Positions 1-8,742 are shown, counted from the first letter of the stretch. The stretch: DNA of 64,000 nt from Alistipes sp. (GCA_020026335.1 JAHHQO010000008.1:1-64000); one strand, 5' to 3'. A program made the numbers and translations. Notes: generated by a model from the sequence alone, not told the origin.

Positions 1-99
1 GCCCTCTCCACTTCGCCCTCTCCACTTTGCCCTCTCCACTTTGCCCTCTCCACTTCGCCCTCTCCACTCCGTACTCTCTACTTCGCATTCTCCACTCTC
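1..99. repeat. 14-bp tandem repeat (VNTR-like)
   Basis: About seven head-to-tail copies of a 14-bp unit, CCCTCTCCACTTYG, run from base 2. The first five are nearly identical and the last two have decayed. Fourteen is not a multiple of three, so this is not a coding repeat. The array probably continues left of the window. Related pyrimidine-rich words (CTCCACTCTCC) recur near 880-960. Confidence 0.85.
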
Positions 100-1158
100 C
101 ACATCCACTTAGACTCCTCCTCCCCTGTCGGCTGCGCTGTTTGCGGAGGATTCGCTTGTCGGGGCAAGGTGGTGTTATCCTCGGAGAAGCATTTGAGGGT
201 GGTGTCTCGGTGCTGTCCGCGGGGAGTCTTTGCGTGTGTCGGTCGCGCGGTGAGTGGTGGGGCGGTTAGTGATGGGTGCGGTGAACTTTTTGTGTGTGGT
301 CTCGCGGAGGTGGAGTCGGCGGAGTGTTTATTTGTTTGTCGCACTGGGCATCGGGCGGAACAATTGTTGAGAAGTGAACCGACTGTTCATAAGTGGGTTA
401 GGCTTCGAAAAAGGTTCATTAGTGCGGGTGGTGCACAAGTTGCGGAGGAAAAATTTGGGTCGTTGCGGAATGATGTGTTGTTAATTGTGAGATTTACAGT
501 GAATTACGGACTTTTGTGGAAATGTTATTCACAAAAAATGTTCATAGTTTGTTGATATAAATGTTGAAAAGTTGTTAAAACCATGTTAGTAATTTGTTTC
601 AAAATGGTGATAATTGCGTTGTAAACAGGCTGGTGGATTGTTAATAACTTTCATTTCTTTGTCGGAAAACGACCTCCCACGACCGCGAAAACAACAACTG
701 TATGGCATAAAAACAACAGTCCGAAATCCTAAAATCGACAGCCTCCCCACAGAAAAATTGTTGTCCGAAAGTAAGAAACCGTCCGTCCCGAACGAATATA
801 TGTCAAGCGGAGGTGTATCCGCCCCGAACAGCGGAGTGTCTGTGCGCCCCCGAATGGCGGAAATTGTTCGTCCGTCTGCTCTCCACTCTCCCCCTCACAA
901 CAAATCTCAACTGCCCACCGCCCTGCATCCGTCACCCCTCGCAAAATCCACTCTCCCTTCCATCCAAAATCCAACCGCGCGCCCTCTGCTGTCTTTCCTA
1001 TCTATCGCGCCTGTCCGTGAGACCGTCCCGCCCGACCTCCTTACCCCTCTCCCTCAAAACCACCCCGCCGAGCTGTGAAGTGTCGCCGAATATTCGTAAA
1101 TTTGTCGTCCGTGAAATGCAAATGCAAAACGACACAAGCCCCACGAATTTTTACCTCC
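100..1158. other. Gene-free stretch left of the helicase gene
   Basis: No convincing gene is visible; the open frames here have no recognisable protein character. The plus strand changes composition in blocks: C-rich to about 160, G-rich at about 160-480, AT-rich at about 480-660, then C-rich to about 1080. The AT-rich part holds DnaA-box-like words, listed separately. No promoter with both -33 and -7 elements was found just ahead of the helicase gene. Confidence 0.6.
380..650. other. AT-rich patch with DnaA-box-like words, possible replication-linked site
   Basis: One exact match to the DnaA box consensus TTATNCACA lies at 525-533. Single-mismatch reverse-orientation versions (TGTTNATAA) lie at 384-392 and 639-647, with further degenerate copies around 538-570. 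They sit in the most AT-rich part of the gap, between a G-rich and a C-rich block. This could be an origin-like or DnaA-titration site, but AT-rich DNA gives such words by chance. No dnaA, rnpA or rpmH gene is adjacent. Weak call. Confidence 0.22.
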
Positions 1159-2919
1159 ATGATAACAAAAGCACAAATCATCAACTTCTATGACGCGGAA
1201 GCCGAAGCAGACCGCAAAAAGTACGAAGAACTGATGCGTCAGCCCATCGGTGATCGCGTCCGCAAGCGTAAGGCCATCGAGGGGGTGCGTCTGGTGGAGG
1301 ATTGGAGCGAGACTTCGCCCGAGCAGGAGAAGCTCTTTCAGCTGATGGTGGGGCGCAACCTCTCCGACTTCAAGGAGGGCGACTACCTCATCTTGCACCG
1401 CGAGGGGGAGCGCGAGGGACTGCGCTGTGTGCTCTACGCCTTCACCGAGGAGGACAACATCATTATCTCGGTCAGCTCGTTCAACTTCGACCGCCGCAGG
1501 GTCGAGGAACTCTACGGCGAGGATTTGGTGCTGGATACCGTTGTCGTGGACCTCCGTTCGAGCATCAACGCCCGTTTCTACATGGATCTGCCCGATGACG
1601 AGGAGGCATGGCGCGAGGAGCTGGTCAATCGCATCCCCACGCCACGCCGTGTGGCTGTGGGGGAGTGCGTGAGCGAGTTGGGGTCGCTGATGACGGATTA
1701 CGGGCTCTCGTTCACGGGGCGTCAGCGCGAGGCGGTGGTGAACAGCATGGCGGCGCAGGATTACTATCTGATTCAAGGCCCTCCGGGAACGGGAAAGTCC
1801 TTTGTGCTGGCGGTCATCATCTTGGAGGAGATGCTCTACTTCCACCACAAGGTGGCGGTCGTGGGGCCGAACCATCTGGCCATCAACAACGCCTTGAAGC
1901 AGGTGCTGAAACTATCGCCCGATTTGGAGCAGAGTATCGTGAAAGTGGGGCAGCTCTTTCAGGCGCGCAACCTCAAAGTGGAGGTGAAGGGTCAGGATTA
2001 CGAACTGCTGAAAGCCCCGCGCTTGAACACCAAAAAGTGCAACGAGATGTACCAACCGATGCTCTTCGGCTTCACCTCGTTCTCGCTCTATACGAGTCGT
2101 GCGCGCGGATTGGAATTCGACACCCTCATCATCGACGAGGCAGGACAGATGACCCTGCCCAACGCCCTGATGGCGATGACGAAGGCGCGCAAGGTGATTT
2201 TGGCAGGCGACCACAAGCAACTGCCGCCGATTATCGCTTCGGACAACATCCCCGCAGAGTTGCACTCCTCGGTCTTCGAGCGACTTTTGCGCGGTGACAA
2301 CCACACGATGCTCGATGTCAGCTTCCGCATGAGGGGCGAGATTTGCCGTCTGGTCTCGGAACTCTTCTATGACGGAAAACTCCGTGCCATGCACCCCGAA
2401 AACAGCGAACGCCTGCGCTGCGACAATCTGCTGTGGTCGTTCGATGCACCGGTGGTGATGGTCGATGTCGATGACAAGGGCTTGCAATGTTCGGAGAAGG
2501 AGGCCGCGAAGATTGTCGAAATCGTGGAGGGCTACCTCGACATGGGGGTGGAGACCTCCGAAATCGCCGTGCTGTCGCCCTTCCGTGCGCAGGCCGCCAC
2601 GGTGCGCCGTGCGCTGAAAAAGTCGGGACGCCTCACCGAGGAGATGTACCACGCGCTGGCGGTCGATACGGTGGATAAGATGCAGGGACAGGAGCGCGAG
2701 GTGATTATCGTGTCGCTGGCGGCCGGCGATTGGAAGTACATCAACGAGATGGGCGAATTTCTCTATAACCCCAACAAACTCAATGTGGCCTTCTCGCGTG
2801 CGCAGTCGAAACTCATCGTGGTGGGCAATGTCACCCAGATGCGGCGTCTGTCGGCGGAGAGCTATCCCCACATCGCGAAGCTGTTGCAGTGGGACGGGCT
2901 GACTCAGGTTAAGGCATAG
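1159..2919 (+). CDS. Superfamily 1 DNA/RNA helicase, UPF1/DNA2-like
   Basis: Predicted ATP-dependent helicase of 586 residues that would unwind DNA or RNA in the cytoplasm. Visible motifs in order: Walker A GPPGTGKS near residue 207, Walker B IIDEAGQ near 323, motif III GDHKQLPP near 350, motif V KMQGQERE near 508 and motif VI NVAFSRAQSKL near 540. The N-terminal 200 residues are a family-type beta-rich region. ATG 1159 is preferred because the protein begins sensibly with MITKAQIINFY; the upstream in-frame extension to 1075 is low-complexity and unlike protein. The gene stands alone between a gene-free region and a terminator. The family is clear; the substrate and role are not. Confidence 0.9.
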   Translation: MITKAQIINFYDAEAEADRKKYEELMRQPIGDRVRKRKAIEGVRLVEDWSETSPEQEKLFQLMVGRNLSDFKEGDYLILHREGEREGLRCVLYAFTEEDNIIISVSSFNFDRRRVEELYGEDLVLDTVVVDLRSSINARFYMDLPDDEEAWREELVNRIPTPRRVAVGECVSELGSLMTDYGLSFTGRQREAVVNSMAAQDYYLIQGPPGTGKSFVLAVIILEEMLYFHHKVAVVGPNHLAINNALKQVLKLSPDLEQSIVKVGQLFQARNLKVEVKGQDYELLKAPRLNTKKCNEMYQPMLFGFTSFSLYTSRARGLEFDTLIIDEAGQMTLPNALMAMTKARKVILAGDHKQLPPIIASDNIPAELHSSVFERLLRGDNHTMLDVSFRMRGEICRLVSELFYDGKLRAMHPENSERLRCDNLLWSFDAPVVMVDVDDKGLQCSEKEAAKIVEIVEGYLDMGVETSEIAVLSPFRAQAATVRRALKKSGRLTEEMYHALAVDTVDKMQGQEREVIIVSLAAGDWKYINEMGEFLYNPNKLNVAFSRAQSKLIVVGNVTQMRRLSAESYPHIAKLLQWDGLTQVKA

Positions 2920-2925
2920 AAAAAA

Positions 2926-2950
2926 GGAGCGAATGACCGCTCCTTTTTTT
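2926..2950 (+). terminator. Terminator of the helicase gene
   Basis: Stem GGAGCG/CGCTCC with a 6-nt loop, followed by a run of eight T, starting just after the helicase stop codon. Confidence 0.85.
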
Positions 2951-2987
2951 TGACTGTTCTATACGGAAAAATCCCTGTGTAGTGAAT

Positions 2988-3020
2988 AAAAAAACTCCGA
3001 CCCGAAAGGTCGGAGTTTTT
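2988..3020. terminator. Bidirectional terminator between convergent genes
   Basis: Stem ACTCCGACC/GGTCGGAGT with a 5-nt loop, flanked by A-run and T-run, so it could work in both directions. It lies between the helicase gene and the leftward operon that ends at 3068. Confidence 0.85.
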
Positions 3021-3067
3021 GTGATTTTTACAGACGGGCAACCGCCCTGAGCGGCTGTCCGCACCGA

Positions 3068-4288
3068 CTAATAATCCCTGTCGGAAAGGGTCTTTGTGCG
3101 GTAGTGGTAAGTGTAAAATATTTTACCGCAGTGGGGACAGTAGCGGAAATACTTGTAGGTTTGGTGAGCCTTTACCTTCACGTTGTAGTGCGTGCTGTAC
3201 CATTCGGTGATGGTGTCTTCGGTCTCCACGCGGTCGTCGAGCGTATGCGATTTGGTGATGATACGCTGGATTTGCTCTCTGAAGAACTGCTTGTCCACAA
3301 TTTGGTTGGGGCCATAGTAGTGGCAGTGGCTGCAACGTCCTCGGAACATCACCTCCAGATAGATGAATTCCATCGCCGCCAAATTGGCGAAGAACCAGAT
3401 GATGGAGTACACGATGGCTTTCCAGCCAAATATTGAATAGAACAGGAACGATAACACCACCCAGCTGATAAACAGGAAAGTCCAGAATTTCGATTCCAGC
3501 TCATCATTGGAGTAGTTGTCTTTGTACAGCTGGTAATACCACCAGAAATAGACGGGTAGGGAGGGCAGGAACAGGAAGGGTGCGTTGCTGGAAGCCAGTC
3601 CCATGAAGGTGAGCAGCAACAGGGGCAGCAGCTTTTGGCGTCGCATGGCGCGGCGAGCCATGAACAGGGCGTAGATTATCGTGAGGAAGCCGATGGCACT
3701 GGAGATGTTCTCCTCGAGATCTTTCTTCTCGCGTTCGATTCTGCGTTTTTCCTCTCTTTGGGCTCGGAGTTCCTCCTCGCGTTTCAATTCCTCGGCGGTC
3801 TTCACGCGCTCGGGAACTCTCAAATCGGGTTCGGTAAAATTCAGCGACAAAGTCTGTCGGTCACCCATGAAGGAGGGGACTTCGAAGAAAAGCAACGAGT
3901 AGCCCTGCGTATTGTCGCGGTCGAAGTCGATGTTGCAGTTCAGTGTGCCTTTCGTGCCGTTGATTCCCTTCAGCGTGATACCCTTCGACAGGGGAAATCC
4001 GTGATGGAACCTCTCTGTGATGGCGTAGGTGTAGGTGATATCGCGTGTGTCGTCATGAAAGGAGAAGGTGCCATAGGTGCCGTTCTTCTTCTCGCGCAAG
4101 TCGATGTCCATCTTGCCGGTGAAGGGTTGCCCGTCGAATTCGAACTTTTGGGTGTCTGAGGCGTTGAAATAGAATTGTGTGCGGCGGAAGTCATTGGTGA
4201 CTTCCAGATCGAGCTTTTTGCGCTCCGGAGCGGCATATAACGATACGACGCTGCAAATCATCATAAAGATGACGATTAGTTTTTTCAT
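3068..4288 (-). CDS. Membrane protein with signal peptide, coiled coil and C-terminal zinc-ribbon-like cysteines
   Basis: 406 residues, not recognised as a named family. It starts with a signal peptide (MKKLIVIFMMICSVVSLYA), then a beta-rich extracytoplasmic part of about 160 residues. A charged Glu/Arg/Lys-rich helix near 165-195 is probably a coiled coil. Several hydrophobic segments follow at roughly 195-310. The C-terminus has CSHC near 318 and CPHCGK near 383, which could form a zinc ribbon. It starts 27 bp after recN, so it is probably the last gene of the bamD-recN transcript. Topology and function are unknown. Confidence 0.75.
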   Translation of the reverse strand: MKKLIVIFMMICSVVSLYAAPERKKLDLEVTNDFRRTQFYFNASDTQKFEFDGQPFTGKMDIDLREKKNGTYGTFSFHDDTRDITYTYAITERFHHGFPLSKGITLKGINGTKGTLNCNIDFDRDNTQGYSLLFFEVPSFMGDRQTLSLNFTEPDLRVPERVKTAEELKREEELRAQREEKRRIEREKKDLEENISSAIGFLTIIYALFMARRAMRRQKLLPLLLLTFMGLASSNAPFLFLPSLPVYFWWYYQLYKDNYSNDELESKFWTFLFISWVVLSFLFYSIFGWKAIVYSIIWFFANLAAMEFIYLEVMFRGRCSHCHYYGPNQIVDKQFFREQIQRIITKSHTLDDRVETEDTITEWYSTHYNVKVKAHQTYKYFRYCPHCGKIFYTYHYRTKTLSDRDY

Positions 4289-4315
4289 GGGGGTTGGTTT
4301 TTTTGATGGGTGGGG

Positions 4316-5956
4316 TTATTTCTGCAACAGTATGTGTGCCTGGGCAATGGCTGCATCGGTGATGGTACTGCCCGACAACATCTTGGCAATTTCATTCACA
4401 CGCTCCTCCTCACTGAGACGCTTGATGTCGGTGCGTCCGTCCTGCTTGTAGACCACGAAATGGGCGTTGCCCTTCGATGCCACCTGCGGCAGGTGGGTGA
4501 TGTCGATGACCTGCATGGTCGAGGAGAGCTGCTCGATGATTTCGCCCATGGCATCGGCGATGCGACCCGACACACCGGTGTCAATCTCATCGAAGACGAT
4601 GGTGGGCAGTGCCATACGCTCTGCCAAAAGTGCCTTGAGCGAGAGCATCACACGTGACAACTCACCGCCCGAAGCGATTTTATCGACGGGACGGGGTGTC
4701 ATGTTCTTGTTGGCCGAGAAGAGGAAGTCGATGACATCGGCTCCCGCACGACCCAATTCCGTAGGGGTGATTTGCACCTCAAACTGCGTGTCGGGCATAC
4801 CCAGACGGGCAAGGGTGGAGGTGATGCGCTTCGAGAATGTGGGCGCGGCCTTTTCGCGGGTCTTGCGTATTTTTTCGGCGAGGGTGTTGCATTCCCCGGT
4901 GACTTTCTCAAGTGCCGCTTCGGCGGCCTGAAGCTCCTCGTCACCGTGAAGAATGTGGGAGAGCTGCTCCGAGCTGGTCTCCAGAAGGGCGATGAGTGCC
5001 GCTTCGTCCTCCACATGATGTTTCTGCTCCAGAGAGAGCAGGGTGTCGTAGCGCGCGGAAAGGCGCGACAGACGTTCGGGGTCGGCGTCCAGACGCTCGC
5101 TGTCGTTGGTCACCGATGCGTTGATGTCCTTCAGCTCCTCGCTGACCGAACGCAGGCGGTCGGCGTATTCTCCGGCGGCGGGGTAGTGCTCGCGGATGTG
5201 CGAGAGGGCACTCTCGGCAGCTTTCAGCTGTGCCAGAACACCGGTCTCATCGGCATCGAAGGTGTTGCGCGTGAGCGAGAACGCCTCGCTGATGCGGTCG
5301 GCATTCTCCAGAACGGCCAACTCCTCCTCGATGGAGGCCTGTTCGCCCGCCTTGAGCTGTGCGGCGGAGAGTTCATCGACCAGAAAACGCAACCACTCCT
5401 CATTGCGGCGTGCCTCCTCGGCAGTGGCCTTCATTTGGGCGATGTGGCGGCGTTGTTGCATCATCTGCTGATAGCAGGTGAGGTACTTCTCGCGCAGGGA
5501 GCTGTTCTCCGCCACCGTGTCGATGGCCGAGGTGCGATACTCCTCCGAGGAGAGAATGAGATTCTGATGTTGGGAGTGAATGTCCAGCAGTCGCGCACCG
5601 AGGTCACGCAGCTGGGTGAGAGTCACCGGCATGTCATTGACAAAAGCGCGGCTCTTGCCTGCCGGTGTCAGTACACGGCGGAGGGTGGTGTGCAGGTCGT
5701 AGTCGAGGTCGTTCTCCTCGAAGAAGGACTCCAGGTGAAGACCCTCGAGGTCAAATTCGCCCTCCACCACGCAGTTGCGGGTGGTGTCCTTGATGGCCGA
5801 AGAGTCACTGCGGGCTCCCAGCAGGAGTCCGAGTGCGCCCAGCAGAATTGATTTACCGGCACCTGTTTCACCGGTAATGATGTTCAGATTCTGCGCCAAC
5901 CCGATGTGAAGCGAGTCGATGAGCGCATAGTTTTCAACCGACAAACTGCACAGCAT
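4316..5956 (-). CDS. recN: DNA repair protein RecN
   Basis: SMC-like ATPase of 546 residues acting in the cytoplasm in double-strand break repair with RecA. The sequence shows Walker A GETGAGKS near residue 29, a long central coiled-coil region (about 150-370), the ABC-type signature SGGELSRVML near 427 and Walker B VFDEIDTG near 452, in the order expected for RecN. Length is typical. It starts 4 bp after coaBC stops, so the two are surely co-transcribed. The N-terminus MLCSLSVENYALID matches the family start. Confidence 0.96.
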   Translation of the reverse strand: MLCSLSVENYALIDSLHIGLAQNLNIITGETGAGKSILLGALGLLLGARSDSSAIKDTTRNCVVEGEFDLEGLHLESFFEENDLDYDLHTTLRRVLTPAGKSRAFVNDMPVTLTQLRDLGARLLDIHSQHQNLILSSEEYRTSAIDTVAENSSLREKYLTCYQQMMQQRRHIAQMKATAEEARRNEEWLRFLVDELSAAQLKAGEQASIEEELAVLENADRISEAFSLTRNTFDADETGVLAQLKAAESALSHIREHYPAAGEYADRLRSVSEELKDINASVTNDSERLDADPERLSRLSARYDTLLSLEQKHHVEDEAALIALLETSSEQLSHILHGDEELQAAEAALEKVTGECNTLAEKIRKTREKAAPTFSKRITSTLARLGMPDTQFEVQITPTELGRAGADVIDFLFSANKNMTPRPVDKIASGGELSRVMLSLKALLAERMALPTIVFDEIDTGVSGRIADAMGEIIEQLSSTMQVIDITHLPQVASKGNAHFVVYKQDGRTDIKRLSEEERVNEIAKMLSGSTITDAAIAQAHILLQK

Positions 5957-5960
5957 ATTC

Positions 5961-7184
5961 CTATTTGATTATAGTTTCGATTTTATCGACAATTCTTTCT
6001 GCCACCTCTGCCTTCGACATCAGCGGCAAATCCTCGCGACCTCCGTTGTCGATGAAGGTCACCTTGTTGGTGTCGCCACGGAAGCCGGCACCTGCATCGC
6101 GCAAAGAGTTGAGCACCACGAAATCGAAATTCTTTTTGTGGAGTTTCTCCGTGGCATTGACCTTCTCGTTGTCGGTCTCCAGAGCAAAGCCCACCATGAT
6201 GCGACCGCCCTTTTCGCTACCCAAAGCGGCGGCAATGTCGTGGGTGCGCTTCAGTGAGATGGTCATGTCGTCATCGCTCTTCTTGAGTTTGTGGTCGGCA
6301 ACCGTCACGGGGGTGTAGTCCGCCACGGCGGCACACATCACCGCACCGTCCGCCTCGCGGAAAGTCGAGAGGGCAGCCTTGTACATCTCCTCTGCCGAGA
6401 GAATGTCGATGCGTTCCACCTTTTCGGGGCAGGGCAGGGCGGTGCGTCCGCTGATGAGCGTCACGCGTGCGCCACGGCGAGCCAATGCGCCGGCTATGGC
6501 GTAACCCATCTTGCCCGATGAGTGGTTGGAGATAAATCTTACGGGGTCTATCGCTTCGATGGTGGCTCCGGCTGTGACCATGAAGTGCTTACCGGAGAGA
6601 GTCTTTTTTTTTTCTGCGAGGAGGTTACCCACATAGGCGGCTATCTCCTCGGGTTCGGCCATGCGTCCCTTGCCGACCAGACCGCTGGCCAACTCGCCGT
6701 CCTCGGGCTCCACAACATGAACGCCGTGTTGCTTCAAATCGTTGAGGTTGCGCTGGGTGGTGTAGTGGCGGTACATGTCCAAATCCATCGCAGGAGCGAC
6801 CACCACGGGACAACGTGCCGAGAGATAGCTGGTCAGCAACAGATTGTCGGCCACGCCGGCACACATCTTGCCCAGGGTGTTGGCCGTGGCAGGTGCTATG
6901 AGCATACAGTCGGCCCACTCGCCGAGCGAGACGTGGGAATTCCACTCTCCGTTCTCGGGGTTGAAGAACTCCACCAGAATGGGATTCTTCGACAGCGTGG
7001 CCATCGTCAGCGGGGTGATGAACTGCTTGGCGAGGGGGGTCATCACCACCTTCACCTCGGCACCTGCCTTCTTCAAAAGACGGCAAAGCACAGCAGACTT
7101 ATAGGCTGCTATGCTTCCTGTGATACCTAACAATATGTGTCGTCCCTCCAGTGAAGGACACGATGTACTGCACTGAGATTGCAT
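5961..7184 (-). CDS. coaBC: Bifunctional phosphopantothenoylcysteine decarboxylase / phosphopantothenate-cysteine ligase
   Basis: Cytoplasmic bifunctional enzyme of coenzyme A synthesis: the CoaB half couples 4'-phosphopantothenate to cysteine and the CoaC half decarboxylates the product using FMN. The N-terminal flavoprotein half (about 15-190) shows GITGSIAAYKS and PAMDLDMY. The CoaB half (about 200-407) shows FISNHSSGKMGYAIAG and the AAVADY motif. The CoaC active-site loop reads ELASGLVGKGRM, so Ser stands where E. coli has the catalytic Cys (ACGDIGPGRM). This may be usual for the phylum. Gene order bamD - omega-like - coaBC - recN is, to my knowledge, common in Bacteroidales. Confidence 0.96.
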   Translation of the reverse strand: MQSQCSTSCPSLEGRHILLGITGSIAAYKSAVLCRLLKKAGAEVKVVMTPLAKQFITPLTMATLSKNPILVEFFNPENGEWNSHVSLGEWADCMLIAPATANTLGKMCAGVADNLLLTSYLSARCPVVVAPAMDLDMYRHYTTQRNLNDLKQHGVHVVEPEDGELASGLVGKGRMAEPEEIAAYVGNLLAEKKKTLSGKHFMVTAGATIEAIDPVRFISNHSSGKMGYAIAGALARRGARVTLISGRTALPCPEKVERIDILSAEEMYKAALSTFREADGAVMCAAVADYTPVTVADHKLKKSDDDMTISLKRTHDIAAALGSEKGGRIMVGFALETDNEKVNATEKLHKKNFDFVVLNSLRDAGAGFRGDTNKVTFIDNGGREDLPLMSKAEVAERIVDKIETIIK

Positions 7185-7196
7185 CGTCGGGCGATA

Positions 7197-7529
7197 TTAA
7201 GCTTCGGTGTTATCCTTGTCTTTGCCGTTTCTGAAGTACAACTCGTTGTCGAGGAACTCCTCTGTGGCGATGATGACGGGTTTGGGCAGACGCTCGTAGT
7301 AGCGCGAAATCTCAATCTGCTCGCGGTTCTCGAAGGTCTCCTCCATGTTATCAGTAGGCGAAGAGAAATCTGCAAGTTTCTTGTTCAGCTCAACCTTCAG
7401 CTCGGCAGAGATTTGGTTGGCACGACGGGCGATGATGTTTACAGTTTTGTAGATGTTGCCCGAACCCTCTTCCAATTCCGACAGTTTACGTGTTACGGTG
7501 TTGTTGGGAATGTTCTTCTTGATTTCCAT
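7197..7529 (-). CDS. rpoZ: RNA polymerase omega-like subunit, Bacteroidetes type
   Basis: 110-residue protein resembling the Bacteroidetes omega-like family, a small RNA polymerase subunit that helps assemble and stabilise the enzyme. The conserved part is TVTRKLSELEEGSGNIYKTV followed by ARRANQI, which resembles the omega N-terminal helices that clasp beta-prime; the C-terminus is acidic and polar. It lies 5 bp after bamD and 12 bp before coaBC, the usual setting. Sequence similarity to proteobacterial omega is slight, so the symbol follows family convention. Confidence 0.85.
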   Translation of the reverse strand: MEIKKNIPNNTVTRKLSELEEGSGNIYKTVNIIARRANQISAELKVELNKKLADFSSPTDNMEETFENREQIEISRYYERLPKPVIIATEEFLDNELYFRNGKDKDNTEA

Positions 7530-7534
7530 ACTGC

Positions 7535-8350
7535 TTATATATTGTCTTTGTTATTTTTATCCAGGTAATCGTGTGCGTGTTTGGCCATCTTTTCGACCGA
7601 CTTGATGTGTTCCGACTGGGGGAACTCCTCCTTGAACGAGAGGTAGGAGTCCAACATGGCCAGATAGCGGTCGGTCTGCTTGGTCGATATGGAGTTGCTG
7701 GCGTAGCGGTAGCTCGAATCGACAATCAGATACATGATTTCCTCGCGGTGTTTGCTGTCGGGGTAATCCTTGAGTGCGTTCTTCAGTGCCACGATAGCCG
7801 ATTTGTAGCGGCCTATCTTATAATAGGTATAGGCATTGAGGTAAGCCTTCTCGTGGAGACGCTCGGTAAGCTCCTTGTTGATTTGCTCGAACTGCTCGAT
7901 GCGTGTGCTCTTGGGGTAGCGCGACATGAATTCGTTGATGGAGATGATGGCGCGGCTGGTCATGGTCTGGTCGCGGGTGGGACCGGGTGACATGTAGTAG
8001 AAGCAGAGCGCATACATACCTTCGGCGTCCTCGATGAAGGTACTGCGACCGAACTTGCGGCGGAATTCGTCAAGGAGTGCCGACGCGGTGTCGTAGTCGC
8101 GGCTCTTGAACTTGCAACGTGCGTTGAAGAACGAGATGGAGTCCTCGCGAGTCGAGCCGCCGTAGTAGTGCTGGCAGCCCTCGAAGAGGGTCGATGCCTT
8201 TTGCCACTTGCCGTTGTTGTAGAACTCCATGGCTTTGGCGTAAATCTTGTCGGGCTGGCCGCTTTTGAGGAGGTTGCCGATGCCGCTACAAGCGCTGAAA
8301 GCCGCGGCGAGTACCAGTGCGACAAGGGTATATGTTACTAATTTTTTCAT
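7535..8350 (-). CDS. bamD: Outer membrane assembly lipoprotein BamD
   Basis: 271-residue lipoprotein of the BAM complex, which folds beta-barrels into the outer membrane. The signal sequence ends in a lipobox, AAAFSAC, with Cys21 as the lipidated residue. The mature part is made of TPR-like helical repeats (for example AMEFYNNGKWQKAS, AYTYYKIGRYKSA) as in BamD/YfiO. It is the first gene of a five-gene leftward operon. The start MKKLVTYTLV directly gives the signal peptide. Confidence 0.94.
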   Translation of the reverse strand: MKKLVTYTLVALVLAAAFSACSGIGNLLKSGQPDKIYAKAMEFYNNGKWQKASTLFEGCQHYYGGSTREDSISFFNARCKFKSRDYDTASALLDEFRRKFGRSTFIEDAEGMYALCFYYMSPGPTRDQTMTSRAIISINEFMSRYPKSTRIEQFEQINKELTERLHEKAYLNAYTYYKIGRYKSAIVALKNALKDYPDSKHREEIMYLIVDSSYRYASNSISTKQTDRYLAMLDSYLSFKEEFPQSEHIKSVEKMAKHAHDYLDKNNKDNI

Positions 8351-8391
8351 CTATGCAATTTTAACGGCTGTTATGCGCGTATTTTATCGTG

Positions 8392-8399
8392 CAAATTTA
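8392..8399 (-). promoter_or_regulatory. Probable -7 element of the bamD operon
   Basis: Read on the minus strand this is TAAATTTG, a match to the Bacteroidetes -7 consensus TAnnTTTG, about 40 bp ahead of the bamD start. No good TTTG -33 box was found at the usual spacing, so the call is moderate. Confidence 0.45.
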
Positions 8400-8640
8400 C
8401 ACATAAAAAAGCGAAAAGCAAAAAAAATATCACATCGCGCACCCACTATCTTCATATCCCCGGCTTCGTGGCGCAAAAACCGGGCTCCCGATGCCCCGAA
8501 AGGGGGAGGTTGGCGGCTTAAATGAGCCCTTCGCGAAGGACGAAACGGGGTGGTGTGGGGCGTGGCTCTCTGGGGCGTATATATAAATAGGCTACCGCCA
8601 AGTGACCCTTTGCGGGATTTTGTGCAGATGGTGGGAAAAT
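8400..8640. other. Gene-free part of the divergent bamD/greA gap
   Basis: The gap between the divergent bamD and greA starts is 392 bp. Apart from the promoters listed separately I see only a GC-rich block at about 8455-8600 with short self-complementary words (CCCTTCGCGAAGG at 8526-8538) and no credible ORF. Confidence 0.5.
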
Positions 8641-8641
8641 A

Positions 8642-8673
8642 TTTGGAAATTAGAATTATAGTCTCTATCTTTG
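8642..8673 (+). promoter_or_regulatory. greA promoter
   Basis: A -33 TTTG (8642-8645), a 20-bp spacer and a -7 TATCTTTG (8666-8673) match the Bacteroidetes primary sigma consensus fully. Expected transcript start is about 8680, leaving a leader of about 60 nt. Confidence 0.8.
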
Positions 8674-8690
8674 TAGAGATAATGTTAGGG

Positions 8691-8727
8691 TTCTGACCTC
8701 GGACGGGTCGGAATTCTTATTTTTTTT
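8691..8727 (+). terminator. Terminator-like hairpin inside the greA leader (possible attenuator)
   Basis: TTCTGACC (8691-8698) pairs with GGTCGGAA (8706-8713) around a 7-nt loop, with one T-G pair, and TTCTTATTTTTTTTAT follows. It lies between the greA promoter and start codon, so it would end a short RNA of about 45 nt or act as an attenuator. It resembles in layout the E. coli greA leader that gives the GraL RNA; that parallel is inference. Confidence 0.6.
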
Positions 8728-8742
8728 ATAGTTATTAGAATT

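Noticed and set aside
1..99. CRISPR array
   Set aside because: The repeats are 14 bp, directly adjacent and without spacers, and no cas genes are near. No other part of the window shows regularly spaced repeats.
169..555. 128-codon frame in the left gap
   Set aside because: The composition is G-rich low complexity turning AT-rich; no domain, signal or initiation context. Overlapping frames on both strands are equally open.
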